From Phaffia rhodozyma (taxonomy: Eukaryota; Basidiomycota; Tremellomycetes; Cystofilobasidiales; Mrakiaceae): DNA of 64,000 bases. The DNA is taken from NCBI GenBank assembly GCA_014706385.1, contig JACGZH010000001.1, positions 2,341,501-2,405,500 on the forward strand, in the 5' to 3' direction. This document shows, in pieces, positions 1-10,518 of the stretch. The notes beneath the pieces were generated by a model that saw only the letters and a program-made list of their open reading frames with translations, did not search any database and had not been told where the DNA came from. How positions within the stretch are numbered: position 1 is the stretch's first letter; every line of letters starts with the position of its first letter. Made by a program: the position numbers and the translations under genes.

Positions 1-374
1 ATAAAAGTGAAGATGTCATAGAGAGTCTCACTCACCTAGTCTTCGCGACCGGTCCGGCCTCGCTCATCACATGAGCCAATTGTTCCTCTGTCATATCACT
101 ATCGAGCCAGAAAAATAAGTAAGATAAGGGAGAAGAGTGGACGATGAAGATTAGAAACGCATAGATGGATGGTGTGGACGTCAAATCTAGGTGCGTCTTG
201 TGCTGGATGTTGCTTGAACACGATGGGCTTACTAGGGTACATTGCTAACTAAAGTCCAACCCAGAGGCCAGAGCGAACAACGGTCAGATCGATTTAAGTA
301 AAGTAGATAGCAAAGCAAACAAAGCATGGGAACTGACTATAAACACCCCTTGGGTTTGCTCTCGAGGGAGCCAT
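1..374 (-). CDS. RNA15: CstF-64/Rna15-like RRM protein, 5' part only
   Basis: This is the amino-terminal part of a cleavage-stimulation-factor subunit 2 homolog, which binds GU-rich RNA during mRNA 3'-end formation in the nucleus. Three exons can be read on the minus strand: 338-374 (starting MAPSRANPRGVY), a 16-nt exon at 233-248, and 36-98. Joined in phase they give an RNP2-like VYISNVPYD followed by MTEEQLAHVMSEAGPVAKTR, which matches the start of the CstF-64 RRM (family pattern VFVGNIPY-TEEQL-SEVGPV). The donor at 35/34 reads GTGAGT. The gene runs off the left edge, so the rest of the RRM, the hinge and the C-terminal domain are not visible. Inference: an ordinary essential processing factor. 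The identification rests on about 30 residues, so another single-RRM protein remains possible. Confidence 0.7.
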
Positions 375-544
375 GGTGAGTGTGTGTTCACTTGATGGTC
401 GTCGTTGGCGAACTGATGACAATGGCAATCAGATGATTATGCGAAAGTTGTAGTCGGCCATTACACAAAAATTACTTGATCGATTACAGACACCCATCTG
501 TACACCTTCGTCATGACTAGTAGCATCGATTGTATATCTCATTC

Positions 545-600
545 ATATCCCTTCTACATTCTACATTCTACATTCTACGTTCTACGTTCTACGTTCTACA
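545..600. repeat. 7-bp tandem repeat (TTCTACA / TTCTACG)
   Basis: A short array of a 7-bp unit, with CTACATT copies changing to CTACGTT copies partway along. It lies between the start of the Rna15-like gene and the stop of the Sym1-like gene and is probably simple-sequence expansion. Confidence 0.8.
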
Positions 601-659
601 CATCATTGAGAATTTGCTCGCGAACGTTCCTACAAAATATCTAGTGCAGAGTAATCTAT

Positions 660-2285
660 TTATTCTTTAAGGACAGACTTCGAATCTTTGTTGGCCTGAA
701 TTGAAAGATACGTATTCCACGGGATGTTGACCTAAGCCGGATATATACCGAACGAATGATTGAGAATCAGAGCCTGATATGCCGAACTGAATGATGAAAG
801 ATGTAAAGCACGCTGAACTTACCAGGTTACTATTGAAACGAAGACATGTTCAGCAGGAAACATGGCATTAAGCGGGACAGGCTGGTCAGCAGAGTCATCG
901 ACCGCGTCCAAAGGGGAAGACATGCCCAGACCAAAGCTTACATAGTAAGCAGTCGGTACTGCAATGGGATCAATGCCATGTTTACTGCTTGCGTAGGAAT
1001 AAATACCATCCTTCGAGTATACAAGCATGGCATAGCGTGAGTATAACCGCCTCTTCAAACAGGCGAGAACGATGGTGAAAACCAGGAAGAGATACGAACC
1101 AGTTTGCTTTCAAAGTAGGGACTAGGTCGTTTTTCAGCTTCTCTTGGACGTTCTCTTTCTCTTTACCCTCGAGCAGTCCCATGAAGCTGAAGAACGTCGT
1201 CAACACTATAGGTGCAAAAACCTGTATGTTGCCATTAACAAGAGCCAGTGATCAGTTTCAAAAGCCCATCGACAGAGAGAGCAGGAGGGAACATCAGTGT
1301 TTTGAGAAATAAACGGAGTGGCATACGTACAAATTGATCCAACCCAACCTAAGACACCGAGATTTGTCCGGATGAGGAATCAGCTCCTTGTCTGCTCTAC
1401 CAATGTCCAAACTGCCAAGTAACCATGCACGTACCCTGGTCGCGGTAGCAGCAACTTTATTCTTGATGGGGACCTGTACGATCAAGATTTCGCAGTAGTT
1501 CAGCCCAGAGCATGCATGTGCAGAGAAGCCGTGGCGATCAGAAAATGAACCTTTTCGAGAATCTTAAACCATTCTGTTTCGAAAAGAGACAGATTCACGG
1601 ACGAAACAAGCATCAGTATGACCGAGTGCTTAGCATCAACAAGGTCTACTTCGATTAACTGAACGAACGGGTCACAACAGGAGCAAATCTGAGATGTTTG
1701 AATCGAGGAACCAGCCACCGGATCGTCCGTTGTTGGTATACCCGTACCGTGATCAGCTCTCATTCGTTTGCAAGGGGTCGGAAAGAGAGTCAATGGATAC
1801 ACAGACGTACAATCCTCCTCCCCAGAGAACGATCCTCCTATCAGTTTGATCGAGATACCAATGAGCAAACAGATCAGACGAGAACTGTTAAACCTGACTA
1901 GAAGTCGAGATGACCTACCCTGTTCGAATCCAGTCATGGTCCCTTCCCTATAACATCGCATGCCCGGCGCGAGCCAGTCCCTCCGAAAAGTTAGTACATC
2001 TTCAGATGGTTAAAAGAAGTAAAAGTACGGTGGATATAAGCATCTCTACCTTCTTCTCGACATATTGTTGAGCAATTCCATCACCAGTGGCAAACAAAGC
2101 CTAATAAGTAGTACACAAGATAAAGGACAAGCAACCATTAGAGAGGCGAATCTACTTGGGCCTGTCTTCAGAAATATAACCAGCGAGGCAGGTAAGCAGA
2201 GAGGACGCACGGCAGCAGAGACCGAGTTTCCCAAGAGAGGATTCCTCGAGAGAAACGATTGGTAGGATGCAAGAAGGCCGGCCAT
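660..2285 (-). CDS. SYM1: Mpv17/PMP22/Sym1 family membrane protein
   Basis: Small integral membrane protein of the Mpv17 family, found in the mitochondrial inner membrane (Sym1) or peroxisomes (PMP22). The start at 2285 gives MAGLLASYQSFLSRNPLLGN, the classic family N-terminus. Following exons encode LFATGDGIAQQYVEKK (2050-2100), DHDWIRTG (1919-1947), RIVLWGGGLY, WFKILEK, VPIKNKVAATATR, VGLDQF, the strongest block APIVLTTFFSFMGLLEGK then LVPTLKANWF (about 1094-1220), YRLLT (942-958), a 7-nt exon (823-829), and the terminal VNIPWNTYLSIQ up to a stop at 660-662. There are about a dozen exons, several under 30 nt. I could not place the exon joining LYV to WFKILEK, nor the usual V-W-P-x-x-Q-x-x-N-F segment expected after LKANWF. 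Identity is secure; exact exons are not. Sym1 versus peroxisomal PMP22 cannot be settled from sequence alone. Confidence 0.85.
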
Positions 2286-2677
2286 ATCTGTCTAAAAAGC
2301 TTTGCTGTATTGGCTGGCAACGATATGTGTTGGTGGTCGTTGACGGACGAAATGGGCAGAAAGAAAGAGGGGGAGGATAAAGAAGAGAGAAAAAGAGAAG
2401 AGGCCCCGGCTATCGGCGCTGATGACGTCGCGGGTGCGTACCGTTCTGTTTCGCCTATTGGAAGCACAGAAGGATCAACGACGAATGATTGGATATACGC
2501 AATGGTGTTGTCCTCATGTCCACAAAGCACGCCATGCATAGAGATAAGTCCATAGAATCAGAAGAAGCAAAAACAAGGAAGGGAAAAGAAGACGAGGAGG
2601 AAGAAGAAGAAGAGGAAGAGAAAGGCAGAGCGAGAGATAGCCAAGAGATGACCTATGTAGCAAATATTAATCCTTCT

Positions 2678-3363
2678 TTAATCCGATTTGGCTTCCTCGA
2701 CAGACGCAACCTCAGGGACTACTTTTGTCTCTCTAAACGTTGTCAACTCGGGAGAAGTATGAGCAACATGGTCGAGAGTAACTTCGGTTCCTGTAGAATC
2801 CCAGGTGTCAGAGCCACTGTAGACATGCGGGTGTCGACCTGAGCCTCGATGACTGCCGTCCCTTGAGACATCCTCGAAAACGCTACCTCCGAAGACAGCA
2901 CTGCAGAACAGATCGTATTGAAACAAAGGCAGGAGATTCAAGGAACTGTCAAAGCCTAGAAAAAGAATAGAAAGACAATGGTGGAAACGACACGGACCCT
3001 AGGAAAACCCAGAGGATGAACGCCACCACAAGCGCCTTGAAGAACCTAGCTCTAGCTCGCTGGGTGGCTACGTGAGCTGTAGGAGCGACGAACGGAGTAG
3101 ACAGCTCCGGAGCATTGAATGTAGGAAGCCCTTGGAAGTAAGGAGACGGGGCGTCTGTCCAAATGGACGACAAAGGAATGAGCTTTCCACTTGTACAAGA
3201 ACCACTAGTTTTGGAGAATAGCCACCGCATCTCCAAGAGAACGATGGAAGCTTACAGGCAGGGGGAGGAGCAGATTCCCCAACCAACGGTGACTGGTTCA
3301 GACCAGAAGGACCTCCGGCATTGTTATACTGAGGTTGAGCAGGCTGAGTGTTCTTGCTAGACA
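2678..3363 (-). CDS. Small single-pass membrane protein, unknown
   Basis: Not a family I recognise. Three exons fit in phase: 3255-3363 (MSSKNTQPAQPQYNNAGG..., ending at GT-AAGC), 2998-3154 and 2678-2945, for about 175 residues. The N-terminal part is low-complexity and rich in Pro, Gln and Ser. It is followed by a basic stretch (ARARFF) and one hydrophobic segment (ALVVAFILWVFLG), which would make a type II signal anchor. The C-terminal part is acidic and polar and ends VEEAKSD. The acceptors were chosen because they keep the reading frame open; nearby AGs lead straight to stops. It is divergent from the next gene (start 3553) with about 190 bp between them. Confidence 0.5.
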
Positions 3364-3552
3364 TTGTATCGATACCAAGTTGTATGAGAGAGATGCGGGT
3401 ATGATGGTTGAGGTTGAGTGATGATGGATTCGAGTAAACCTTAACTGGGAAAATCCGTTCCATCAACTGTCAACCAACTGTTGGGATACAACGTTCTCTT
3501 CTTTCGGTCTTGATCGATTGACCCATCGAGCATATCACATCGTCAATTCTTC

Positions 3553-5420
3553 ATGACATCCATCCGCTCGTTGAGAGATCTATCGCTTGAGGAGCTTACG
3601 CAGAGACTTGAATCTTTTGCTAGCGTGCCGTAAGTGGGATCTGTTACGTTCGCTCGTTCTGCCTCGAGGTTGATCCCTTCTGTCGATGCTTCCTCCTGTC
3701 ATTCGATATAGTCCATATCCATTCACTGCCCCACCATTGAATCCCGAGTTTGACCGTCGCGTCAAACAGCTTGCCAATATCGCACGAGAGTCTCCCGAGA
3801 TGTTGTACCTGACCTCGGTCAGGTATCACACATACAAGGATCCAGCTGGCGATGAATGGCTCTGGGCAGCCGGAGGGGGAGAGGTTGGGCGGAAGCTGGG
3901 ATCTATACCAATAGATGAGAAGGAACGCTCAGAGAGACACATGAACTTCTCTAGGGGTTTACCCAGGTTCGTGAACTCTCTTGTCATTCATATTCTTGAC
4001 CAGTTTGGCTGGCCTTTTCGTTGAGGCTTATTTCCCGTTCTGTTTTCTAATGACGACTTCCCCTTAACCGGCCGTTGTTTTTCCATTCTAGAAATGAGAC
4101 CGAATACCTCGCATGGAGGCAGTCCGCTACCCAGGTGGTTTCTGTCTCATATCCGACAGTGCCTATTAAAAGACGCAAGCTTCCAAGCTCTAACACTCGC
4201 TCGTCTTCACCTCGACCGGCCGATGCGACGCTAGCTGTGCAACACGTCCCGACTTCTTCTCTGGCCCCGCTGACATCTTTGGCAGCCTCGGCGCTTTCCG
4301 GCCAGAATGGTACCACAAGATCCATTTCAGCTTCACTCTCATCTTCTCCTCTTCCTCTCCCTCTCTCCTCAATGTCGAATGTGAATATTGGCTCCCAAGA
4401 GCCCACGCCTCCTTCTTCCGATCGGGCGAAGAAAATCTTCCGTAACACCAAAAAGCTGGCTAGAATGACCCGAGAGGAGCATATGCGCGATGAACCATCA
4501 GACATTCAACTGGGAGTCTCATCCGATCAATGTCTGTTGACATTTAAACAAACTAAGCGGCGGTCGTTGTCATCAGCGAACGCAGCACGTTTCACGGGCA
4601 AGAAACCCGCTCGACAACTCAGGAGGGAAAGAGTCAGAGAGAGTACACTGATCGGCGCAGCAGAGGGCACCAAGGAGAATGAGGAGAATACCAGTGTTCT
4701 GTCGGTCGAGAGGGCACTGGAAGAGGACGCTGGAAAGAGCTTACTAGAGGACATGGAGCCGGAAGAGGACAATTCGACGGTGCTCAAGAAGCGTCGATGG
4801 GAAAATCTATTAGATCAGTCGGCATTCGATCTAGTATGTCCTGTCTATCCGCTTCTAGTTCCTCCCTCTGAGCTACTTTGTTCCGTAGACTGGCTGATCG
4901 ATTTGGGATGTATATCTCATTCGCATATCTTCTCTAGTTTTATCCCCCTTCATTTCCGAGCGATCTCTCTAGTTCAACTCCTAACTCTAAACGATGTGCT
5001 CCTCCACCCATAATACCGGATCCAATCCATCATACAAACATGGTTGTTTCCCTGCCCGTTACTTCGAAACCTCGACCGATTGCTCAACCAACCTCCCCTC
5101 TGGCCTCCGAATCACCTTCGCTCCGTTCAAATTCTCAACGCGTCGGTAGTCCTTCCACTGTAAAGACGACGAAAACAGTGACAGCAGCCAATCTCAAACG
5201 GAGAGGACTCATGAGCCTGAGCACTCGGTCATCATCATCATCATCATCGGCCAGCGCTCTCGGTCGGTCGGTCCGAGGTATGACCTCTGGGAAGGAGAGA
5301 ACGATAAGTGAGGTTGAATTTGACGGCAGCCAGAGTTTTCTCTTTGGTTTCGGCGGCAGCCAGATAGAAAAACAGATCGAGGGTCTCACTGGGTTTCTGA
5401 GAGATGAGCTGGATGAGTGA
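3553..5420 (+). CDS. Hypothetical disordered protein, about 560 aa
   Basis: Unknown function. The start at 3553 gives MTSIRSLRDLSLEELTQRLE. A short intron with donor GTAAGT at 3632 is followed by an exon reading PPYPFTAPPLNPEFDRRVKQ..., then an intron from about 4000 to an acceptor near 4091, then a long exon to about 4833, and a last exon from about 4939 (FYPPSFPSD) to the stop at 5418. The first 130 residues look folded (LANIARESPEMLYLTSVRYH, DEWLWAAGGGEVGRK). The rest is Ser/Pro/Thr-rich with basic patches (PIKRRKLP, KKRRW) that could be nuclear signals and an acidic stretch around EEDNS. The C-terminus returns to an ordered-looking end (FLFGFGGSQIEKQIEG). Nuclear location is inference. 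Confidence 0.6.
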
Positions 5421-5632
5421 GCTTTATGTGCACAATGTATGATATACGATGTGTCGTTCTTCATTCGATGCTATCTGTGCTGAATAAGCACTGGACGAGC
5501 ATCTCGGGGCGACTGCGCGAAAGTGACAACCTTCTTTTTGCCTTGTATTTTATGGATCCCTAGTACGAAACCCGTTCCCATCAACCATCACCCAATCTCT
5601 CGCTTTTCTCTTCTCCCTTCCCCCTTCGAAGT

Positions 5633-8501
5633 ATGGCTCTCACAGCCGCACAGGTAAGGCTGTGCCAACGTACAGTCTACGGACTTCTCGCCTTTTTTAC
5701 TATCCGTTGGCTGTTTTTCAGCTCTCCCGAGGTTAGAGTATCGAATCAATCCCAGATCAAGGCCCACGGTGTGATCGACCGAATACGAGGAGACAAGAAC
5801 TTGGATGTTCACAAGTATGGTTTCTTGCAGAGTCGATTAGGTATGTTTTCTAGCTAGCGTTTTGTCAGCCAAGCTGGTCGTTTCTCTCTCTCTGGAAGAT
5901 TTCTTGTTCTTCCTCCATTCCTTAGCGTCTTTAGACCTCCCGGGATCAAAGATTTCCGGGAGAGGCGAGACCGAGCGCTGTTTGTCTTGCTTGCTATCTT
6001 GGTTCTTCTCGTTCTTTTCTACTCACCTCATAACCTACTTGATTTCTATTTACATCAAGATAGACTCATGAAGATGTGTATTCACACCTTGTACTTTTTT
6101 GAATCATCCTTCAGGTCGTGACGATGAGTCTGATATGTTTGACGAGCAGATCTCCCTCGGTGTGAGTGACTACTGGGAGCGATATCAAAAGCCATGGATC
6201 ACTGGCGCAGACACCGCTCATCGGGATGCTCAGGTCGTCCGGAATGCAATTGATGAACTCCTCAAGTTCAATGGATGGGTTGCTGTACGTCTATCCTTCA
6301 TATTCGCGATACAACTAGCAGCAAAGCTGATCGCAAGACTCCCTGTTACCCGTCCTCGTTCAATTTCCGGATGATACGTGTATGATGGGCGCGAATGACC
6401 TAGGCTGCCTGCCCTACACTCTCTCGACCGTTCGGACAGAACAAAAGAGATGATCAATACGAAGATCTTGCCAAAGGAGGCCACTTATACTACATCGCTA
6501 TTGTCGTCCATTCAGCCGATCACTTCTTGGTGGATCAACTTGCTGTTATCGTTCAACTGGCCAAACGGTGAGTACCTCATCATGATTATCCTTTCTTTTC
6601 CTATCTCTTTTCGAGATACTTCCTTCTGTTGTATCCGGCCCACTTCCTCACTTCTCAACCAACTGACCTTATGGATCTGTGGTTGTCGGCCCAAATTCTT
6701 CTAGACTCGGTCACAAGAATGTCTTCGTATCGATGCTTGACTCAGACTCGACCGATTCTACTCCGACGCTGTCCGACTTGTGTGAAGCCGTACTAACCAT
6801 GCTAGGAATTGCCTTCAGAATTCGACGAGTTCCCCCAATGACGGTCAACCCTTCGGCAGCTTACTACCCTCTCGAGGAGGCGACAGCCCGAAATTTGGCG
6901 CTAGATCCTTTGTTTGAATTGGCCGAGAAGAGACAGATCAAGTTCCACCGGGTTGTCTGGCTCAAAGGATTTACCTGCCCGACCGACGTGCTGGAGAACT
7001 TGCGAGTCAGCAAGGCCAATGACGCTAGTTTGGTGTGTGGTATGGATTGGGCAGAACATAACTTATTCTTCATCTTCTCCGATCGGTAAGTCTATATCTA
7101 AAATCTCCCGCCATTTTTTGACGGAAACATACCGCCGAATTAAAGTCTGACAGGAGGTTTTACAATGTCGGATATAGATGGAGAACGCGAGACATCGAGG
7201 GCAACTTGTTCCGTCAGGCAAAGTCGAGTGCCAAGCCTGAGGAGTAAGTTTGCTTACCTTTGTCTCTAATTTACCTGGAAAGAAGCCGACCCAATATTAA
7301 ACTTTTGTTATTGATTAGTGGCCCTCCCCGAGATCGAGTGGGCACAGAGAGATATGCTGCTCATCTGCCGTTCCAGGTGTTCTGCTGTGAATCCGGTTCA
7401 CACGTAGTAGACCCATTCCAATCGTACTACAAAGGTCTTAAGTACCGAGCATCTGGACTGGCCCAGAACCTATCGACCAGTGCCCAGCCCCTTGAGATGG
7501 ACCCAGATATTCAATGCATGGACTCTACTCAGATGTGGTTCTGCCGAGATCTCTGGACCGATGCTGCCAAGGACGGAGTGAAGAACTCGAGGAACGTCAA
7601 GTGGGTTGACGATACTATGGGTGCGACCGGAAAGTACGGTAAGCGAGTGATCAACAATTCCGAGAAGGCTTTCGTCAAGCGGGAGATGGCGAAGCAGGTT
7701 GAAGCTCGAGTCATCAAGAGACAGCAGGACGACGGGGATGAGGATGAGGATGTATCGGCTGCGGAGAACGCTCCGGTGATGCCTGAACCCATCGATTTGG
7801 AAGCCGACGCCGATGCTGATGTCGAAATAGCTAAGGTCAAGCCAGTGGCAGCCGCCGTCGTTGGTGCCGGTGCCGAAGGTGGTGAGGATGAGGAGCCAGG
7901 AGCCGCCCCAGTTTTCCATCACAAGCAGGCAGATCCGGCCGAAGAATACGATATCCACGCCGGTTCGGATGCGGACGCCATGACAGACGCGGAGGATTCG
8001 CAGGCACCTCCTCCGCTCGATACGGAAGACATCCCTGGTGGAGACGTCCAGTTCCTCCGACCAAACTCTGCGTTCACGGCGGCGAGGATTTTGGTAAACC
8101 CTCGGTGTGTGACCACGTACGGCGGAGTGTCTCATACCCAACTCGCCAGGGATCTGTTTGGACAAGAACACGAGTACGACAACTTTGGGGGCGCTGATGA
8201 CGAGGACGACAATGAGGAGAGATACAGGTTGAACGAGTGGCTCGGACCGCCGGACAGCTTCGTGTGTCAGGAGATGAGGACCACTGGTGGTCGAACTGCA
8301 CCAAAAAGTCAGAGAAGAGTCGGATTCCTCCTTCAAAATGTAAGGATTCCTCCTATGTGTTCTTCTCCCTCATATCCTTTAAATTTTGTGCATCTCTGTT
8401 GCCGCTTGAATCTTGTTCCTCTAGTTTGTAATCACTCACAATCTGTCTTTGACTTTGTTTTCGTCAATCCGTTCACACAGGAGGTGGGATTGGCCAACTA
8501 G
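5633..8501 (+). CDS. GT69 family mannosyltransferase, CAP59/CMT1-like
   Basis: Type II membrane glycosyltransferase of the CAP59/CMT1 group (alpha-1,3-mannosyltransferases of the Golgi, known from Cryptococcus capsule and cell-wall glycan synthesis). After a short cytoplasmic end there is a signal anchor (TVYGLLAFFTIRWLFF). Family blocks follow in order: HLYYIAIVVHSADHFLVDQL, NVFVSMLDSDSTDSTP with the acidic DSD motif, VPPMTVNP, DVLENL, LVCGMDWAEH, RWRTRDIEGN, DRVGTERYAAHLPFQVFCCE and RILVNPRCVTTYGGVSH. Introns fit in phase at 5839/6115, 6282/6447, near 6567, 7085, 7242 and 8340/8481; the last exon adds EVGLAN before the stop. Oddity: an acidic, Ala-rich insertion of about 140 residues sits between SRNVKWVDDTMG and the ARILVNPR block. 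Family is confident, substrate is not. Confidence 0.85.
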
Positions 8502-9082
8502 ATAGAAGTTGAATAGGATTAACGAATCGTCGAGTTTTCCTGCAGAAAATATAAGCCTTCATCTCTTGGCGTCCATGTTGTGTCCAGGTGTTTGCCGCTC
8601 AGAGATGAAGGGTTCTTTTCACTCATTCCACTTCTCATTCACTCTCCGACAAACGTTTGTTATCTCTCCTTTTTTTACATAATAGATCAGTTTCTCTTCT
8701 TTTTTAGTCATCTTATCTGAATTGGGCAAATGGCCGTTTCTTTCTATTGAAATGTAGTTCTGATAGCCAACAGGCCAGATCAACAGACCACTATGATGTT
8801 GATCTCATCGGAAAGATGAGGTTGGATGATCTGCTCTCATGCTTGGAGTTGAATAATTGACGCACGCGGCCGTTTGAGGCGTCGAGAAGATAACGCTCTG
8901 GAACAGCACAGCAGAGGGTCTGCTCGTCTTGATTCATTCTCTAGCATACGTTTGAGAGATAGAGTACAAGAAGTTCATGCTCATTTTTGTATTTGACGGG
9001 TTATTGAAAGAGATGAAGAGAGGGAAGGAAAGGAGAAGAACCCTGGAAGCTGTCTTCATTTGTAGGAGAGGTTGGAGAGGAT
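8502..9082. other. Tail-to-tail intergenic region
   Basis: Lies between the stop of the GT69 gene (plus) and the stop of SmD2 (minus), so it must hold both 3' UTRs and poly(A) sites. T-rich tracts occur near 8670-8705. I see no ORF or RNA gene here. Confidence 0.6.
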
Positions 9083-10212
9083 CTACGGAGCCACTCGAAG
9101 GACTATACATATTCAGGGATGAACGGACAGAAGAGCAAAAGGAAGGTCAGGATGAGCTCTGGAAGTACAAGGAGAATCAAAGGATGAATGAGACATACCG
9201 ATCACAACAGAGTCACCTCTACAAAGAAACCCAAGCAACCGGTCAGAAATCAGCCGTTGCCCGAAGAAGTAATCCATCCGCCCATCATGTATCCGAAACG
9301 CAGCACCGCGTCGCAAACCAACATTCAGATTTCCAACAAGCAAATTGTTTCACCAAGTATATTTAACAAAAGCACAGCGTTAGTTCACCAGGAGCGCACT
9401 CTTGATCATCGGATAGGTAGACTCTCAACGAGAGGACGGAAAGAAGAACACGAACCGGAGGAACATCTTGGAGATAAATCGATCCTTGTTGGCAGGCTTT
9501 TTATTTTTGCTAGACGGCTGTTCGGTCCACATCTGCTCGATCGCGAACAAGACGAATATATGTCATCAAAAGCTGAAGAGGATGAGACAAGAGATGAGAG
9601 AGCAGAGAAGGAATACAAACCTCCTTGACGTTCTCGAGGACCTAGAAACGTGAGAAGGAAAGAAAGAAACGGAAGGTTAAATCTGAAGACTTTTGAGAGA
9701 GACGCGTAGATAGATGTCGCTGGCAATCTCTTCACTGCTCATCTGCTTGTGCAGTCTGTACGACCTCTTTCGAAAGCAGGAGGCGACTGGAGCAGAACGA
9801 TGTATAGAAGCTCACGAGGAATGCTCTAGATGCAAGGATACCACGTAGATATGTAGAGAGAAAAGGAAGAAAAAGATGAAGGAGGGAAAAACGACCATAC
9901 CATGTTGCTATGTCTGTCGAATGCCTTGACTCGAGCAAGAAGTTTCTTGTTGTTTCTGAGCGAGATCAAAACCTGAGTGTTGTTTCTGACAGACTGCTGA
10001 AGAACAGAGAGCGGTCCCTGTGAGGTTTCATACTCTTCGAGCTGTCGGACCTGGGCTTCGTTAAGCTCGGACTTTGGAAGGTGAACGAGGTCGCTGTGTT
10101 TCCATCAAGGCGGAGAAGAGCATGGCGACACAGGCAGACAATCACGAGAATCGAACAGTCAGACACCTCTGCTAAGAGAACACACATTCAAAAAGGCTCT
10201 GACTTACGACAT
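9083..10212 (-). CDS. SMD2: Small nuclear ribonucleoprotein SmD2
   Basis: Core Sm-ring protein of the U1, U2, U4 and U5 snRNPs. Joined exons give about 111 residues: [17 protein letters not shown]..., [39 protein letters not shown] (Sm1), [45 protein letters not shown] (Sm2). This aligns through its length with SmD2 of other eukaryotes. Exon 1 is only ATGTC (10208-10212, donor GTAAGT). The third exon is 21 nt (V-L-E-N-V-K-E). Exon 4 ends in the CG of FLR, and the Sm2 strand is itself split by an intron after VVI. The stop is at 9083-9085. The C-terminus is slightly shorter than the mammalian L-R-N-P-L-I-A-G-K end. The gene is divergent from EF-Tu. Confidence 0.95.
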
Positions 10213-10518
10213 GCTGGATAGAATCAAGGGGAAGCGATGAGAAAAAGAACAGAGAGAGAGAGGAATAGAGAAGGCGACAAAGACGGTGAGTGTGGGCAAA
10301 CGAGAGGATTCAACAAGGAACCATCTGCTGGGTCTGGAACACTTAGTTGAGCTGGTTACAATATATAATATTTGAATTACTGCATTGTTACACTTTTTCC
10401 GCCGCCTCTCACCGTCCGATTCTTTTCTTTTTCGCCCCGTTCTTTTTTACCTCGCTCCTCCGTCGTCTCTCTAACAGTTAGAAGCACACACACATCCTCT
10501 CAAAGCTCGCCCTCAAAC
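10213..10518. promoter_or_regulatory. Shared divergent promoter, SmD2 / EF-Tu
   Basis: About 300 bp separate the two divergent start codons. The EF-Tu side is CT-rich (10385-10470), typical of fungal core promoters without a strong TATA box, although AT-rich stretches (for example TATATAATATTTG near 10362) occur. No specific factor site is claimed. Confidence 0.45.

Noticed and set aside
7470..8336. 288-aa minus-strand ORF inside the GT69 gene
   Set aside because: It lies antisense to conserved GT69 blocks and has no domain.
8977..9628. Plus-strand ORFs opposite SmD2
   Set aside because: They are shadows of the SmD2 introns and exons; the minus strand gives the full conserved protein.
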